Shown here: positions 63,280 through 64,000 of the stretch, piece after piece | Numbering within the stretch: the stretch's first letter is position 1 | How the letters are laid out: each line of letters begins with the position of its first letter | NCBI GenBank assembly: GCA_040755155.1 | Contig: JBFMBP010000136.1 | Location: forward strand, 1 to 64,000 | Source of the DNA: Candidatus Omnitrophota bacterium | Lineage (GTDB): Bacteria; Hinthialibacterota; Hinthialibacteria; Hinthialibacterales; Hinthialibacteraceae | Direction of reading: 5' to 3' | Length of the DNA stretch: 64,000 bases | Program-made: the position numbers and the translations under genes | Notes under the pieces: model-generated | What the model saw: the letters and a program-made list of their open reading frames with translations, nothing else | What the model was told of the DNA's origin: nothing | Database searches by the model: none

Positions 63280-63650
63280 TCGATACGGATATTCTGATCG
63301 ACTCTCTTCGCGGCGATAAAGCCGCAGAACAATTTCTATTTGACTTATTTGAAGACGAAACGATCCCCATCTGCGTAATCACAGCCATGGAACTTATTCG
63401 AGGAAGCCGAAATTCAGCAGAATTAAGAACGATTCAACAATTTCTTGAACGTTTTCATATTCTTCCGTTGAATCATTCTATCGCTAACAAGGCATATGAG
63501 TGGATGATTATGTTTTCTTTAAGTTATAGTTTGGAAATTCCAGACGCCCTAATTGCTGCGACCGCTTCCGAAAATGGATTGACCTTATTCAGTAAAAATA
63601 TCCGGCATTATAGGATGATTCCGAATTTAAACATCCATCGCCCATACTGA
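63249..63650 (+). CDS. PIN-domain toxin (VapC-like ribonuclease)
   Basis: A 133-residue PIN-domain protein starting at TTG 63249, with AGGAAAG upstream inside the antitoxin gene. The acidic active-site residues are placed as in VapC: IDTDILIDSLRG (first Asp), TAMELIRGSRN (Glu), IPDALIAATA (Asp) and a final polar block FSKNIRHYRMIPNL. It is probably a Mg-dependent RNase held inactive by the upstream protein. Confidence 0.85.
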   Translation: MEPTVNKKGLIDTDILIDSLRGDKAAEQFLFDLFEDETIPICVITAMELIRGSRNSAELRTIQQFLERFHILPLNHSIANKAYEWMIMFSLSYSLEIPDALIAATASENGLTLFSKNIRHYRMIPNLNIHRPY

Positions 63651-63702
63651 CATGAGAAGAATGAGTGATGTTCAGTTATATCGATTGATTGAACCATCCC
63701 CT

Positions 63703-64000
63703 TCAATACAACGAATTCGCCTTCTGCGTTCTTAGACTGTTGTTCATAGGATTGGTGGCGTCGTTCCAAAGCTGGATTTGCCGTTGCTGCACTTGCTGCA
63801 AGCGGTAGAAGTTGCTGCCCAAGGCGTCCATATCTTTCATGGGACGAGCGAGTTCTTCTGCTTGTTGAACCATTTTCTCCACCGGCTTTCCCGCCGCTTC
63901 CGGCGGTGGGCCTAGTTCCTGAGTTCCGCGATAGAAGCCATATTGATCGCCCAGTTGCGCAAGCACCGTTACGGCGCCTTGCACGTCTTCCGCTGTGAAA
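63703..64000 (-). CDS. 3' part of an unknown gene (runs off the window)
   Basis: The reading frame is open from the stop codon at 63703 to the window edge, so only the last 98 or so residues are visible. They are helical and rich in Gln, Met and Glu (EKMVQQAEELARPMKDMDAL), with QLWNDATNPMNNSLRTQKANSLY at the end. An in-frame GTG at 63984 is not convincing as a start. No family was recognised. Confidence 0.5.
   Translation of the reverse strand, partial: FTAEDVQGAVTVLAQLGDQYGFYRGTQELGPPPEAAGKPVEKMVQQAEELARPMKDMDALGSNFYRLQQVQQRQIQLWNDATNPMNNSLRTQKANSLY

Overview
The window comes from a chromosome of a Gram-negative-type bacterium. It carries two adjacent LptF/LptG permease genes, a predicted outer-membrane barrel, many signal peptides, a type IV/type II pseudopilin and a Tat-type signal. 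The combination of ferredoxin-dependent 2-oxoacid oxidoreductases, ASPIC/UnbV and FG-GAP proteins, secreted parallel beta-helix proteins, Tat-exported xylose-isomerase-like TIM barrels and a reaction-centre-type cytochrome c outside any photosynthetic context resembles little-cultivated environmental lineages (PVC/FCB-like, Sumerlaeota- or Hydrogenedentota-like). No rRNA, tRNA or other taxon marker is present, so this placement is only an impression. No phage, IS element, CRISPR array, rRNA or tRNA was seen.

Layout. 1-4.1 kb: lptG-lptF and ilvD on the minus strand. 4.3-7.0 kb: a GT-C glycosyltransferase overlapping a YhcC-type radical SAM gene. 7.2-9.6 kb: a GNAT-YoaP protein and a barrel protein, both minus. 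10.3-12.7 kb: a UbiA prenyltransferase, a UVR-motif protein and a dihaem cytochrome c. 12.9-14.9 kb: hisD followed 2 nt later by a divergent HisB-like protein. 15-16.1 kb: a DUF433 protein and a GNAT. 16.2-22.4 kb: two 2-oxoacid:ferredoxin oxidoreductases, one four-subunit (korDABC) and one two-subunit with fused gamma-alpha. 22.6-31.8 kb: secreted proteins, including an AT-rich pair of unknown genes, two beta-helix proteins and an ASPIC/UnbV protein. 31.9-38.8 kb: mutS, a P5C dehydrogenase, a proline-rich TPR protein and a CMD/AhpD-like protein. 38.9-43.1 kb: a double alpha/beta hydrolase, a pseudopilin and a secreted propeller-like protein. 43.5-47.2 kb: icd, mdh, an MBL-fold hydrolase and a P-II protein. 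47.3-52.3 kb: two paralogous MAF/CgeB-like genes separated by a DUF262/DUF1524 (GmrSD-like) gene and a minimal nucleotidyltransferase. 52.3-55 kb: nadK, tlyA and a GT2 glycosyltransferase. 55.6-64 kb: an AAA+ Fis-type regulator lacking the sigma-54 loop, a GT4-methyltransferase pair, a YdjM-like protein, a secreted tyrosine phosphatase, a B12-type radical SAM protein, a VapBC-like pair and the 3' end of an unknown gene.

How the genes may fit together. The korDABC, fused kor, icd and mdh genes point to ferredoxin-linked central carbon metabolism around the TCA cycle; direction cannot be read from sequence. IlvD, HisD and P-II indicate amino-acid synthesis and nitrogen sensing. The GT-C, GT2, GT4, CgeB-like and LptF/G genes indicate an elaborated surface glycan. 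The beta-helix proteins, the esterase-like hydrolase and the barrel fit a scavenger of polysaccharides.

Intergenic regions are unusually rich in short dispersed palindromes of at least five families. The points most worth a second look are the defence-like DUF262/nucleotidyltransferase block lying between two paralogues (one of which has lost its C-terminal half), a shared two-part motif upstream of two unrelated minus-strand genes, the metal-site-degenerate HisB-like protein, the GAFTGA-less regulator, and the AT-rich overlapping gene pair. Nothing seen here can be claimed as a new system from sequence alone.
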